Assembly (NCBI GenBank): GCA_038255255.1
Contig: JBBSLL010000005.1
Coordinates: 1 to 64,000, forward strand
Length of the DNA stretch: 64,000 bases
Source of the DNA: JBBQNY01 sp038255255
Lineage (GTDB): Bacteria; Pseudomonadota; Gammaproteobacteria; Xanthomonadales; Ahniellaceae
Direction of reading: 5' to 3'
Part shown: one piece after another, positions 28,177 to 36,106 of the stretch
Position numbering within the stretch: position 1 is the first letter of the stretch
Layout: every line of letters starts with the position of its first letter
Position numbers and translations under genes: made by a program
Notes under the pieces: generated by a model
What the model saw: only the letters and a program-made list of their open reading frames with translations
What the model was told of the DNA's origin: nothing
Databases searched by the model: none

Positions 28177-28659
28177 TCAGGACTCCAGGTTGGTAGTGCT
28201 CGGCGCCGAAGTAGAGATGCCGTCATCGGTCGGGCCTTGCTTGAGCGCGGCAACGAGCGCCAGGCCATAGCCCAGCGGACCCATGCCCACGATCACGCCG
28301 GCGGCAGCATCCGAAAGCAGGGAGCGGTGGCGGAACGGCTCGCGTGCGAACACGTTGGACAGATGGACCTCGAAGAATGGCTTGCCGCAGGCGAGCAGGG
28401 CGTCCCGCAGTGCCACGCTCGAATGCGTCAGGCCGCCAGGGTTGATGATGATGGCAGCCGTGGCATCGGTTCTGGCGGCGTGGATGCGCTCGATGAGAGC
28501 CAGTTCACTGTTGCTTTGCAGATGTTCAAGTCCAGTTCCCGACTGCTCCGCTCGCCGGGATACATCCGCGACGATCTCGCCGAGCGTGGTCCGCCCATAG
28601 CGCTCAGGCTCGCGCGTGCCGAGCAGGTCCAGGTTGGGGCCATTGAGCAGCAGGATCAC
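28177..28659 (-). CDS. aroQ: Type II 3-dehydroquinate dehydratase
   Basis: AroQ dehydrates 3-dehydroquinate to 3-dehydroshikimate in the shikimate pathway. The 160-residue protein starts ILLLNGPNLDLLGTREPERY, where the tyrosine is the catalytic lid residue. It has LQSNSELALIERIH, INPGGLTHSSVALRDAL and EVHLSNVFAREPFRHRS, including the catalytic histidine of the last block. The start is GTG at 28659. It leads the aroQ-accB-accC group after a 102-base gap that could hold the promoter; I saw no convincing boxes. Confidence 0.96.
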   Translation of the reverse strand: MILLLNGPNLDLLGTREPERYGRTTLGEIVADVSRRAEQSGTGLEHLQSNSELALIERIHAARTDATAAIIINPGGLTHSSVALRDALLACGKPFFEVHLSNVFAREPFRHRSLLSDAAAGVIVGMGPLGYGLALVAALKQGPTDDGISTSAPSTTNLES

Positions 28660-28761
28660 GCGGGGAGCCGGTCCAGAACGGCGGGCTAGTGTGAATGCTC
28701 AGCTTGATACTGTCCAGTTCGCCGACGTTGGCCACGCGAACGGTACATTCCGGCAGAGGCG

Positions 28762-29376
28762 CTAAGGCGTGGACCCAAGGGCATCCCGTACCCAGCGCTC
28801 GGTCGTCCCCGGTGCAAACGCCCCGATCTTGCGCGCGAGGAGTCTACCGTCGGCTCCGACGAGCACCGAGTAAGGCAGTGTGCCGCTGACATTGCCGAAC
28901 TGCGGCATCAGCCCGGTGCCGGCATCGCCCGCGATCAGGACCGGAAACTCCACGGGGACTTCGTCGAGGAGCTTGCGGGCGTTGGCGGTCTCTTCGACCG
29001 CAATGCCGACGACCCGGACGCCCTCCGGCGACTGGGATCGCGCATAGCCGTCCAGTTCGGGCAGTTCGCGCCGGCACGGCTCGCACCAGGATGCGAGGAA
29101 GTTGATGAGCAGTGGACGCGAGTCGAACTCGTCGAGATTGCGTGGACGGCCTTCCAGATCGGGCAAGGTCAATGCGGGGCGTGGAGAACCGAGGAGCGCG
29201 GGTGCTGCAACTCCCGCCGACGTCGGCGCGGCGCGCGCGACGGCCTGCTGGCCTGCGTCGGTCGCGAGCGCGCGGAGCGCGAGCTGGCGCCCGCCGCCGC
29301 TGACCAGGAATCCGGCGGCAAGCCCAAGCGCGCCCGCCGCGGCGGCGAGCCACAGGATTTTCGAGGTCGGGCTCAA
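28762..29376 (-). CDS. TlpA/ResA-like membrane-anchored thioredoxin
   Basis: A 204-residue periplasmic thiol-disulfide reductant. One N-terminal transmembrane helix or uncleaved signal (KILWLAAAAGALGLAAGFLV, about 6-25) precedes a thioredoxin fold with WCEPC at 97-101 and the cis-proline region GTLPYSVLVG. TlpA/ResA proteins reduce apocytochrome c or copper-chaperone disulfides. The ATG overlaps the dsbD stop by four bases, so its electrons probably come from DsbD. Confidence 0.88.
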   Translation of the reverse strand: MSPTSKILWLAAAAGALGLAAGFLVSGGGRQLALRALATDAGQQAVARAAPTSAGVAAPALLGSPRPALTLPDLEGRPRNLDEFDSRPLLINFLASWCEPCRRELPELDGYARSQSPEGVRVVGIAVEETANARKLLDEVPVEFPVLIAGDAGTGLMPQFGNVSGTLPYSVLVGADGRLLARKIGAFAPGTTERWVRDALGSTP

Positions 29377-31775
29377 GGATCGACGGCGCGTGCGCGCTCG
29401 AGGCGTGCGCGGAACGGTCCAGGCTTCTCGAAACCGATCAGCCGCAACTCGCGGCGCTCCACGCCCTTCGCATAGAACAACGTCACCGGCGGGCCAATCA
29501 GTTCGAGGTGCTTGAGCAGCGCCTTGTCGGTCGCGTCATTCGCCGTCACGTCGGCCTTGATGCGCACGAACGCGTCCGCCGCGGCGATCACCGCCGCATC
29601 GGTGAACGTGTACTTGTCCATTTCCTTGCAGGCGATGCACCAGTCCGCGTAGAAGTCGAGCATAAGGGGTCGATCCGCCGCGGCAGCGGCCGCGAGCTCG
29701 CGCTCCAGATCGGCGACGCTCCTGATCTTGCGAAATTCGACGTGCGCCGCCTGGACCGTACCGCCGCCCAGTGCACCGAGCGGACGAAGATAATCGCGCG
29801 CTCCCGACAACGCGCCGACCAGCTGGGCGATGCCGAGCAACAGCAGCAACACGCCGACCGCCTTCCACACGCGCATCCATCCGCCTGCCGCCGGAGACAG
29901 TGGATCGAGCGCGCGCATCGCCACGCCTGCGCCGATGAGCACCGCACCGAACAGGAACAGGGTGGCCGCCGGCGGCAGGATGCGCTCGAGCATCCACACC
30001 GCGAGCAGCAGGAACACCACGCCGAACGCGGCCTTGACCGCGTCCATCCAGAGTCCGGCGCGCGGCATCAGGCGACCCGCGGTGGCGCCGAATGCCACCA
30101 GCGGCGCGCCCATGCCGAGTGCGAGCAGGAACAGGGCGAGTCCACCAAACACGGCGTCGCGCGTCTGGCTGATGTAAAGCACCGCGCCGGCAAGTGGCGG
30201 CGCGACGCAGGGTCCGACGATGAGCGCCGACAAGGCGCCCATCATCGCCACGCCGCCGAGCGATCCCGGGCGCTGGCGGTTGCTGACATTCGCGAGCCGC
30301 GTCTGTAGCGAAGCAGGCAACTGCAGCTCGTACAGGCCGAACATCGACAGCGCGAGCGCGACGAATACCGCGGCAAACAGGATCAGTACCCAGGGCTGCT
30401 GGAACGCGGCCTGGAGGTTCGCTCCCGCAAGGCCGGCAGCGATGCCGGCGAACATGAAGACGACGGCCGACGCAAGCACATAGACCGACGACAGCAGCAC
30501 CGCACGACGCGTCGACAGGTTGGGTCCCGCGCCCGCGATGATCCCCGACAGGATCGGGATCATCGGCAACACGCAGGGCGTGAACGCCAGCAACAGGCCG
30601 AACACGAAGAACGACAGCAACGCCAGCGTGCGGTTTTCACCGAGCAGGCTCTGCGCGAGGCGCGAGTCCTCCGCGAGCGCGGGTGCGCCTGCGATGCTCC
30701 CCTCTCCCACCGGGGTGAAGAGGGGCGCCTGCGGACCACTGGTCCGCGCCCCGATGAGCGCCTGAGCGCTACGCGCGAAGGCCGGGGTGTGGGTCGGGGG
30801 AGAGGGTTCGCCTGTGCGAGGTGACTGAATCTTGCCGCCATCGCTGCGGCCCAGCGCTGCGGCAATCGGCAGCACCACGATGCGCTCCATGGGCGGATAG
30901 CAGATTCCGCCGTCCTGGCACCCCTGGAACGACACCTTGATCGGCAGCGAGGTGACGCCCGCGAGCGAGCCGCGCAGCGGCACGCCGACTTCGACCTGAT
31001 CGAAGTACACGATGACGTCGCCGAAATGCTCGTCGCGATAACTTCGCCCCGGTGGAAACACGGGCGCGTCGATCGATACGTCGCTACCGGGGTCGACCAG
31101 TTCGAATTTCGTCTGGTCGCGATAGAGGTAGTAGCCGGGCGGCATCGTGAAACGCACCGCGGCACGCAGGTTTGCGACCGTCGAGCCAGGCTCGACCAGC
31201 GCGTCGACGCGGAACGCCTGCTCCTCGGGCAGTGGCCCTGCTTCCAGGGTCGAACCCGGTCCCGCGAAGCCGAGGCTTGCTTGCCCCGGGTTGGACCCAG
31301 GCATTGAAGGCGGTTGCGCGTTGGTTGATGGGGCGGGCGTCTGCCCGGGCATCGCGATGGTCAGCACGCGACGTTCCGGCGGGTAGCAAACGCCGATGTC
31401 GGCACAGCCCTGGTAGCGGACCTCAATCTGGAATGGTGTTCCCGCAGGCGCACGATTGACGACCTGCCTCGCGCTCAGCACGCCCCGATAGGTTTCGACG
31501 TCGCCGAAAAACTCGTCACGCTTGCGCTGTCCCGTCGGCAGCTCGAGCTTGCCTAGTTCCACCGCCGCATCGAGCGCCTTGACCGAGGTGCGATGGCGAT
31601 AAAGGTAATAGCCGGGTGCAATCTTCCACTCGACGCGGATCGCATCGTCGCCGGACGGCGCCGCGGTCAGCGCAAAGGCTTCGTCGACCGGCAGCAGGTC
31701 TTTTTCGTCAACCGCCCAGGCCGAACCTGCGACGAATGCCAGGCACCAGAGCAAGACGTTCGCAGCAAGACGCAT
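29373..31775 (-). CDS. dsbD: DsbD thiol:disulfide interchange protein with a duplicated N-terminal domain
   Basis: DsbD carries electrons from cytoplasmic thioredoxin across the inner membrane to periplasmic thiol proteins. Order: signal peptide (about 1-21), nDsbD domain 1 (about 25-145) with C124 and C130 in QGCADIGVCYPP, nDsbD domain 2 (about 190-305) with C286 and C292 in QGCQDGGICYPP, a membrane domain of eight helices from about 385 with C401 in AFTPCVLPM, and a C-terminal thioredoxin with WCIACK. E. coli DsbD has one nDsbD domain and about 565 residues; this protein has 800. The linker before the membrane part (about 322-361) is encoded by a repeat. It precedes the TlpA-like gene with a 4-base overlap. 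Confidence 0.93.
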   Translation of the reverse strand: MRLAANVLLWCLAFVAGSAWAVDEKDLLPVDEAFALTAAPSGDDAIRVEWKIAPGYYLYRHRTSVKALDAAVELGKLELPTGQRKRDEFFGDVETYRGVLSARQVVNRAPAGTPFQIEVRYQGCADIGVCYPPERRVLTIAMPGQTPAPSTNAQPPSMPGSNPGQASLGFAGPGSTLEAGPLPEEQAFRVDALVEPGSTVANLRAAVRFTMPPGYYLYRDQTKFELVDPGSDVSIDAPVFPPGRSYRDEHFGDVIVYFDQVEVGVPLRGSLAGVTSLPIKVSFQGCQDGGICYPPMERIVVLPIAAALGRSDGGKIQSPRTGEPSPPTHTPAFARSAQALIGARTSGPQAPLFTPVGEGSIAGAPALAEDSRLAQSLLGENRTLALLSFFVFGLLLAFTPCVLPMIPILSGIIAGAGPNLSTRRAVLLSSVYVLASAVVFMFAGIAAGLAGANLQAAFQQPWVLILFAAVFVALALSMFGLYELQLPASLQTRLANVSNRQRPGSLGGVAMMGALSALIVGPCVAPPLAGAVLYISQTRDAVFGGLALFLLALGMGAPLVAFGATAGRLMPRAGLWMDAVKAAFGVVFLLLAVWMLERILPPAATLFLFGAVLIGAGVAMRALDPLSPAAGGWMRVWKAVGVLLLLLGIAQLVGALSGARDYLRPLGALGGGTVQAAHVEFRKIRSVADLERELAAAAAADRPLMLDFYADWCIACKEMDKYTFTDAAVIAAADAFVRIKADVTANDATDKALLKHLELIGPPVTLFYAKGVERRELRLIGFEKPGPFRARLERARAVDP
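30697..30809. repeat. Palindromic repeat translated as the dsbD linker
   Basis: The ends CCCTCTCCC.CCG (about 30700-30712) and CGGGGGAGAGGG (about 30795-30806) form imperfect inverted repeats. Inside, 30731-30747 is a short palindrome GCGGACC-ACT-GGTCCGC. The sequence resembles the CCCTCTCCC-type interspersed repeats common in xanthomonads. It is in-frame and encodes a proline-rich linker (EPSPPTHTP ... LFTPVGEGS) between the second nDsbD domain and the membrane helices. Confidence 0.6.
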
Positions 31776-31832
31776 CGACGAGAATCCGGGTGGAGTGGGG
31801 GATCGACTCGCGCGGGCGCGCGAGGTTCCGCA

Positions 31833-33665
31833 TTATGCGCGATCGTCCGGTGAGGCCGATTTGACGATGAATGCCTGAAGCCAGCGCCGGCCCCCACCGG
31901 TCACGGTTCCGCGAACACGGCATGGCCGCGCCCGGGGACAGCGGAAAAAGCGCGAAGTGCCGATGTCGGCCACGGCGGCGAGCGGAGCTCCATCGACGCG
32001 AAAGTCTGCGTCAGGCGCCACAAAGGCATTGAGCAGGCTCGTCACCACGAGAATCTCGTCCGCTGCGAGCAGGGTATCGATGGCGATGCTCCCGGCCTGG
32101 AGGTCGCTCCGGTCGTAGGGTGGATAACGGGTGCGATAAGTCAAGCGATGCCCGCGCGTGGGCGCGATCACGCGCTCGACTTCAACCAGGCGCAGGTGCG
32201 CCCGCACCGTGCCGCCCAGTTCCAGCGAGGCGGCGATGGAAGCCGGTATTCCCGCGACATTGCTGGCGGACGGATCCGGACCGAGTGACGGCCAGCGAGC
32301 ATAAGGACAGCCTGCGAGGCGCAGCGTCGCGCCTTTGGTCACTTCGGCCAGGGCGGCCAGCTCTCCGAACAGCGCAAGTCGCTGCCCTTCCTTGGCGCAG
32401 ACGAGCGGCTCGAACGCGTCGACCATGCGCGGCGGGAAGTGCGGCGCATTGATGGCCGCAAGACGCGGCCGCGCCGAAACGTCCAACGTGCGCTCGCTCG
32501 CGTGCCATTCGAAACCCGCCGCAGCACGCTCTCCGCGGAGCGCCGAATAGGACACGGCAGCAGAAGCCGACACCAGGAGAAAAAGGAAAAAGCCCAGGGC
32601 GCGGGAACGGGACACCGCCAAATTGCCCAGCAGGTTGGCGAGGCCGTAGGCGAGGATTCCGTAAGCGACGGGCTGGACCGACAACAGCATCCAGACCGGT
32701 GTTGCGGGACGCGCGACGGCGAGCGCCCAGCACCAGGCAACCACGGCCACGATGACCAGGGCAAGCCACCCACGCGCCTCCCGTCGCACCCGCAACAGGC
32801 CGATGCCCGCCATCGCAAGGATGACCCAGTACGCACCCTGCAGCGCGCGTGCGAGCAAAGGCCAATGCAGTGCGACCTGATGCAGCGCCGACCCCTGGCT
32901 GTCGACGAACAGCGCCAGGACGATGCGTGGCCAACGCGCGAGCCAGCCGGGCTCCGGCAAACGGGCGAGGAACGAGCCACTCGCGCTGCCCGAGCCGCTG
33001 GCGTCATGCAGGAGGGTCGGCAGTAAAGCCAACGCGAGCAGCGTCGCGCCAATGCCCCACGCGAGGATCTGCGATCTCCACGCAGGCGCGGGCCTGACAA
33101 GTGGCAACAGGAACAGCGGCGCGAGCAGCAGGTTGGTCGCGTGGCTGGCAAGCGCCAGCACGAACGCCGCGAACATCAGCACGATGCGCATCGCCGACGG
33201 GCTCTCGCGGGCACGCAGCGCAGCCAGCGTGAACAGCAGTCCCGTCGCCTGCACGAGATTGGTGTGCGCAACGATCACCGGCTCGATGAACGACCAGCCG
33301 GGCCAGCACATCCACACCGCGAACAGGCAGCCGAACAGCGGCCCGGAAACCCTGAGGCCGATGCGCCAGGCGAGCACAAGTTTCGTCATGGCCAGCGCGC
33401 CGATCGCGACGTTGAACGCCGTGAAAGACGGCAGGACCTTCATCAGCAGCGCGACGAACCAGAACCAGAGCGGGCTGGCGACCCAGGTCTCGTAAAGCAT
33501 CGGCCCCGCGGCCGGGGCATGGCGATCGGCAAGGATTTCGCTCGCCGCGACCAGGACGTGCGCGGAATCGGCGATCAGCGTGCTTTCCCGGTACGCCAAC
33601 GCGGCCGCCACCCAGACCAGCGCAAGCGCGGCCATCGCCGCACGCTGGAACCCGATGGGCAGCAT
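31833..33665 (-). CDS. Polytopic membrane protein of unknown function
   Basis: About 610 residues with around ten hydrophobic helices in the first two thirds (for example ALALVWVAAALAY, LLLAPLFLLPLVR) and a soluble C-terminal part of about 220 residues. I recognise no conserved catalytic motif. The general layout, multiple helices followed by a periplasmic domain, recalls GT-C glycosyltransferases, but the early acidic DxD/ExD loop is not evident. ATG at 33665 was chosen; a TTG at 33683 would create a 4-base overlap with the GNAT stop. It sits between dsbD and the GNAT gene, where cutA-dsbD adjacency is expected, and may have arrived by insertion (inference). Confidence 0.6.
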   Translation of the reverse strand: MLPIGFQRAAMAALALVWVAAALAYRESTLIADSAHVLVAASEILADRHAPAAGPMLYETWVASPLWFWFVALLMKVLPSFTAFNVAIGALAMTKLVLAWRIGLRVSGPLFGCLFAVWMCWPGWSFIEPVIVAHTNLVQATGLLFTLAALRARESPSAMRIVLMFAAFVLALASHATNLLLAPLFLLPLVRPAPAWRSQILAWGIGATLLALALLPTLLHDASGSGSASGSFLARLPEPGWLARWPRIVLALFVDSQGSALHQVALHWPLLARALQGAYWVILAMAGIGLLRVRREARGWLALVIVAVVAWCWALAVARPATPVWMLLSVQPVAYGILAYGLANLLGNLAVSRSRALGFFLFLLVSASAAVSYSALRGERAAAGFEWHASERTLDVSARPRLAAINAPHFPPRMVDAFEPLVCAKEGQRLALFGELAALAEVTKGATLRLAGCPYARWPSLGPDPSASNVAGIPASIAASLELGGTVRAHLRLVEVERVIAPTRGHRLTYRTRYPPYDRSDLQAGSIAIDTLLAADEILVVTSLLNAFVAPDADFRVDGAPLAAVADIGTSRFFRCPRARPCRVRGTVTGGGRRWLQAFIVKSASPDDRA

Positions 33666-33679
33666 TGGCGATGACGTGT

Positions 33680-34129
33680 TCAAAGATCGAGTGCGTACTC
33701 GATGAAACCTGCCTGTCGTTGCCAGCCCAGGCGCTCGTACAGGTTCTGCGCAGTTGTGTTGGCGACGCCGGTCGACAGCGTCATGCGCGCCGCGCCCCGC
33801 GCGCGCGCAAACGCCGCTGCCGCCCCGAGGAGGGCTGCGGCCACGCCTTGTAGTCGCGCCTGCGGCGCCACGAACAAGTCGTTGAGCAGCCAGGTGCGCA
33901 CCAAGCGCACCGACGAGAACCCCGGGTAAAGCTGGGTGAATCCCCGCGCCGCGCCGTCCGCACCCAGCGCGATGAACACGACGGACTCGCCCAGTTGCAG
34001 GCGATCTTCGAGAAAGCTGCGCGCCCGCACGGGATCTGTCGGCTGATCGTAGAACTGGCGATAGGCGTCGAAGAGCAGCGCCAGCGTATCGAGATCTTCG
34101 ACCGTGGCTTGCCGAACAGTCGCGCTCAC
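33680..34129 (-). CDS. GNAT family N-acetyltransferase
   Basis: A 149-residue GCN5-related acetyltransferase transferring acetyl from acetyl-CoA to an unknown amine. It shows the GNAT core: VRQATVEDLDTLALLFDAYR at the start, the LNDLFVAPQARLQGVAAALL motif A with the pyrophosphate-binding turn (here Q/R-x-x-G-x-A/G), and NTTAQNLYERLGWQR (motif B). The GTG at 34129 overlaps the truncated cutA stop by four bases (GTGA), so translation is probably coupled to the strong cutA ribosome binding site. Confidence 0.85.
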   Translation of the reverse strand: MSATVRQATVEDLDTLALLFDAYRQFYDQPTDPVRARSFLEDRLQLGESVVFIALGADGAARGFTQLYPGFSSVRLVRTWLLNDLFVAPQARLQGVAAALLGAAAAFARARGAARMTLSTGVANTTAQNLYERLGWQRQAGFIEYALDL

Positions 34130-34260
34130 TCCGGTGTTTCCGAAGTGACGCCAGGCAGCACGTTCACGCAGGCGGCGAAGCGCTCTTCAATCAGTGCCCG
34201 CGCCAGCGCCAGTGCGCTGCCGCGGTCGGGGCTCGTGCCCAGGCACAGCACGACCTCCAT
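34126..34260 (-). pseudogene. cutA: Truncated cutA (N-terminal 44 residues)
   Basis: From ATG at 34260, preceded by a strong GGGGGAG, the frame reads EVVLCLGTSPDRGSALALAR and AACVNVLPGVTS, the N-terminal half of the divalent-cation tolerance protein CutA. It then stops after ETPE. CutA is usually about 105-115 residues, and the rest, with the trimer core and the copper-binding histidine region, is missing. In xanthomonads cutA normally precedes dsbD. Here the GNAT and membrane-protein genes stand where its 3' end should be. It may still be translated as a leader that feeds the overlapping GNAT gene. Confidence 0.78.
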
Positions 34261-34328
34261 CCGACTCCCCCATGGCGCACTGCGCAATGGGGTAATCCTC
34301 GCATGCCTTGCGGCAGGGTTGGGCGCGG

Positions 34329-35486
34329 CTATTGAGCGCCGAACGCCGTTTTCAGAGCCTCTGCAGCGACCTGTTGCGCCGACTTCGCCTCATCGACGAC
34401 CGCGCCCATCCCGAAGAATTCGTGCGTCACGCCGTCGTAGCGATGCACGGTAACCGGAGTGCCCGCAGCCTTGAGCTTTTCGGCGTACTTCTCGCCGTCG
34501 GAACGCAACGGGTCGATCTGCGCGAGGATGATTGTCGCGGGCGCGAGACCGGCCAGGTTCGGCTGCTTGACGAGCGCGATGCGCGGGTCCGCGCTTTCCT
34601 CAGGCGAGTTGAGGTAGTGCTTGACGAACCATTCGATCATCGGCTTGTTGAGCGGCTTCGCCGTCGCATTTTCGATGTACGACGTCGAGTTGAGGTCGTT
34701 GTCGGCCACCGGGTAAACGAGGACCTGCGCAAGCGGCGCCTGCCAGCCCTGGTCGCGCGCGGCGATCGCGACATTCGCCGCCATGTTGCCGCCCGCGCTC
34801 TCGCCAACTACGCCGATGCGCTTTGGATCACCGCCGAGGTCGGCCGCATTGGCGAGCAGCCACTGGTAGGCGGCAAGCACGTCGTCGTGAGCGGCAGGGA
34901 ACTTGTGTTCCGGGCCCTGGCGATAATGCGTCGAAACCACGATCGCCTGTGCCGCGTTGGCGAGTGCGCGCGGACTTGCGTCGTACGTGTCCAGGTCTGC
35001 GATGACCCAACCACCGCCATGCACGTAGAGCACGACCGGCAGGGGCTTGTCTCCCGCGGGCTTGTAGATACGAATCGCCACCGGTCCGCCGGGACCCGGG
35101 AACGAGGAATCCTCGACGCTCGCGACCGCTTCGGGCGTCGCGGCCTGACCCTGGCTTTGCAGCAACGCCGTGACGGCGTTGGCCGGCGAGGGCTGCTTGC
35201 GCGCCTCGTCTGGCGGCAGGGTTTCGATGGGTTGGCCACCGAGCTTCGCCAGCTGATCGAGTACTGCCTGCATCTGGGCATTGGCAGGTGCCGGCGTACC
35301 GGCAGGCATCGGATCGGCGGATTCGTTGCCAGCGGCGGTCGCGGGCGTGGTGGCGGCCACGTCCCCGGAACTGCTGTCCTCGACCGCGTCCGGCTGTCGC
35401 GAACAGGCACCGAGGGAAAGGATCACGGCCAGTGCGAGCGTGCTGGCAACGGGGATGCGGAATCGGGTGCGTGAGCTGGATCGCAT
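34329..35486 (-). CDS. Lipoprotein esterase of the hormone-sensitive-lipase (Abhydrolase_3) family
   Basis: A 385-residue exported alpha/beta hydrolase. The signal ends in a lipobox (LSLGAC, Cys about 28), so it is probably a lipoprotein. A low-complexity linker rich in A, T and P follows. The catalytic domain has the oxyanion motif HGGGW (about 188-192), the nucleophile elbow GESAGG, a likely acid in DPLRSDG and the histidine in THEFFG. These are the hallmarks of HSL-type carboxylesterases acting on short acyl esters. The ATG at 35486 has GGAG upstream and places the lipobox correctly. It is divergent from the small membrane protein gene, with a 238-base gap in which I see no other feature. 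Confidence 0.88.
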   Translation of the reverse strand: MRSSSRTRFRIPVASTLALAVILSLGACSRQPDAVEDSSSGDVAATTPATAAGNESADPMPAGTPAPANAQMQAVLDQLAKLGGQPIETLPPDEARKQPSPANAVTALLQSQGQAATPEAVASVEDSSFPGPGGPVAIRIYKPAGDKPLPVVLYVHGGGWVIADLDTYDASPRALANAAQAIVVSTHYRQGPEHKFPAAHDDVLAAYQWLLANAADLGGDPKRIGVVGESAGGNMAANVAIAARDQGWQAPLAQVLVYPVADNDLNSTSYIENATAKPLNKPMIEWFVKHYLNSPEESADPRIALVKQPNLAGLAPATIILAQIDPLRSDGEKYAEKLKAAGTPVTVHRYDGVTHEFFGMGAVVDEAKSAQQVAAEALKTAFGAQ

Positions 35487-35724
35487 GGCGCGACTCCACG
35501 GCAGGAAGACGGGAAACCCTAAAGCTGCAGCTGTCCATGCCAGGTGAGAGGCCGACCCGCGCGCGGCGAGGCGTTCACATTCACGTTTCCGCCAACCGCG
35601 CGCCGTCACTCTGCCGATCGGGAGCGCGACTCCGGAGCCAGGCACCCGCCGCCAACCGGCGCTTCTCCATGCGCACGCGACCCTGGTCTCGTGATTCTTC
35701 GTCCGTTCAATTCCTGGAAACCCC

Positions 35725-36099
35725 ATGACGTTCCTGACGGCATACCTCTGGCTCAATGCGGTGCTGTATGCGGTATTCGCGCTTTGGTGCACGTTCGCAC
35801 GCGAGAGCACTGCCCAATCGATTGGTTACCTGTCGAGGAGCAACGCGGGCAACTCCGAGTACCTCACGGTGTACGGCGGGCTTCAATGGGGGATGGCTGT
35901 GATGTTCGCCACACTGGCCGCGCACGCTGCGCCCGCATCGCTGGCTGTCTCCATCGCAGTGGGCCTCTACGTTCCCATCGTGGCTTACCGCTGGATCACC
36001 ATCGCGCGCTTTGCGCCAGTGGGCTCGCTGCTGAAGGGCGTCGCGGTGATGGAAACTTTGCTGCTGGCCGGAGCGCTGGCGCTGTGGTTCACCCGCTGA
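35725..36099 (+). CDS. Small four-helix membrane protein (DUF4345-like)
   Basis: A 124-residue protein with four hydrophobic helices (for example YLWLNAVLYAVFALWCTF, VSIAVGLYVPIVAYRW, GVAVMETLLLAGALALWF). The layout resembles DUF4345-type proteins, but the assignment is only by pattern. ATG at 35725 is preceded by GGAAA. It ends seven bases before the FAD oxidoreductase start and is probably in one operon with it. Confidence 0.65.
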   Translation: MTFLTAYLWLNAVLYAVFALWCTFARESTAQSIGYLSRSNAGNSEYLTVYGGLQWGMAVMFATLAAHAAPASLAVSIAVGLYVPIVAYRWITIARFAPVGSLLKGVAVMETLLLAGALALWFTR

Positions 36100-36106
36100 G
36101 GCCTGC

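Noticed and set aside
28660..28761. Promoter in the aroQ upstream gap
   Set aside because: A TGGACA is present on the minus strand, but no acceptable -10 box lies 16-18 bases away.
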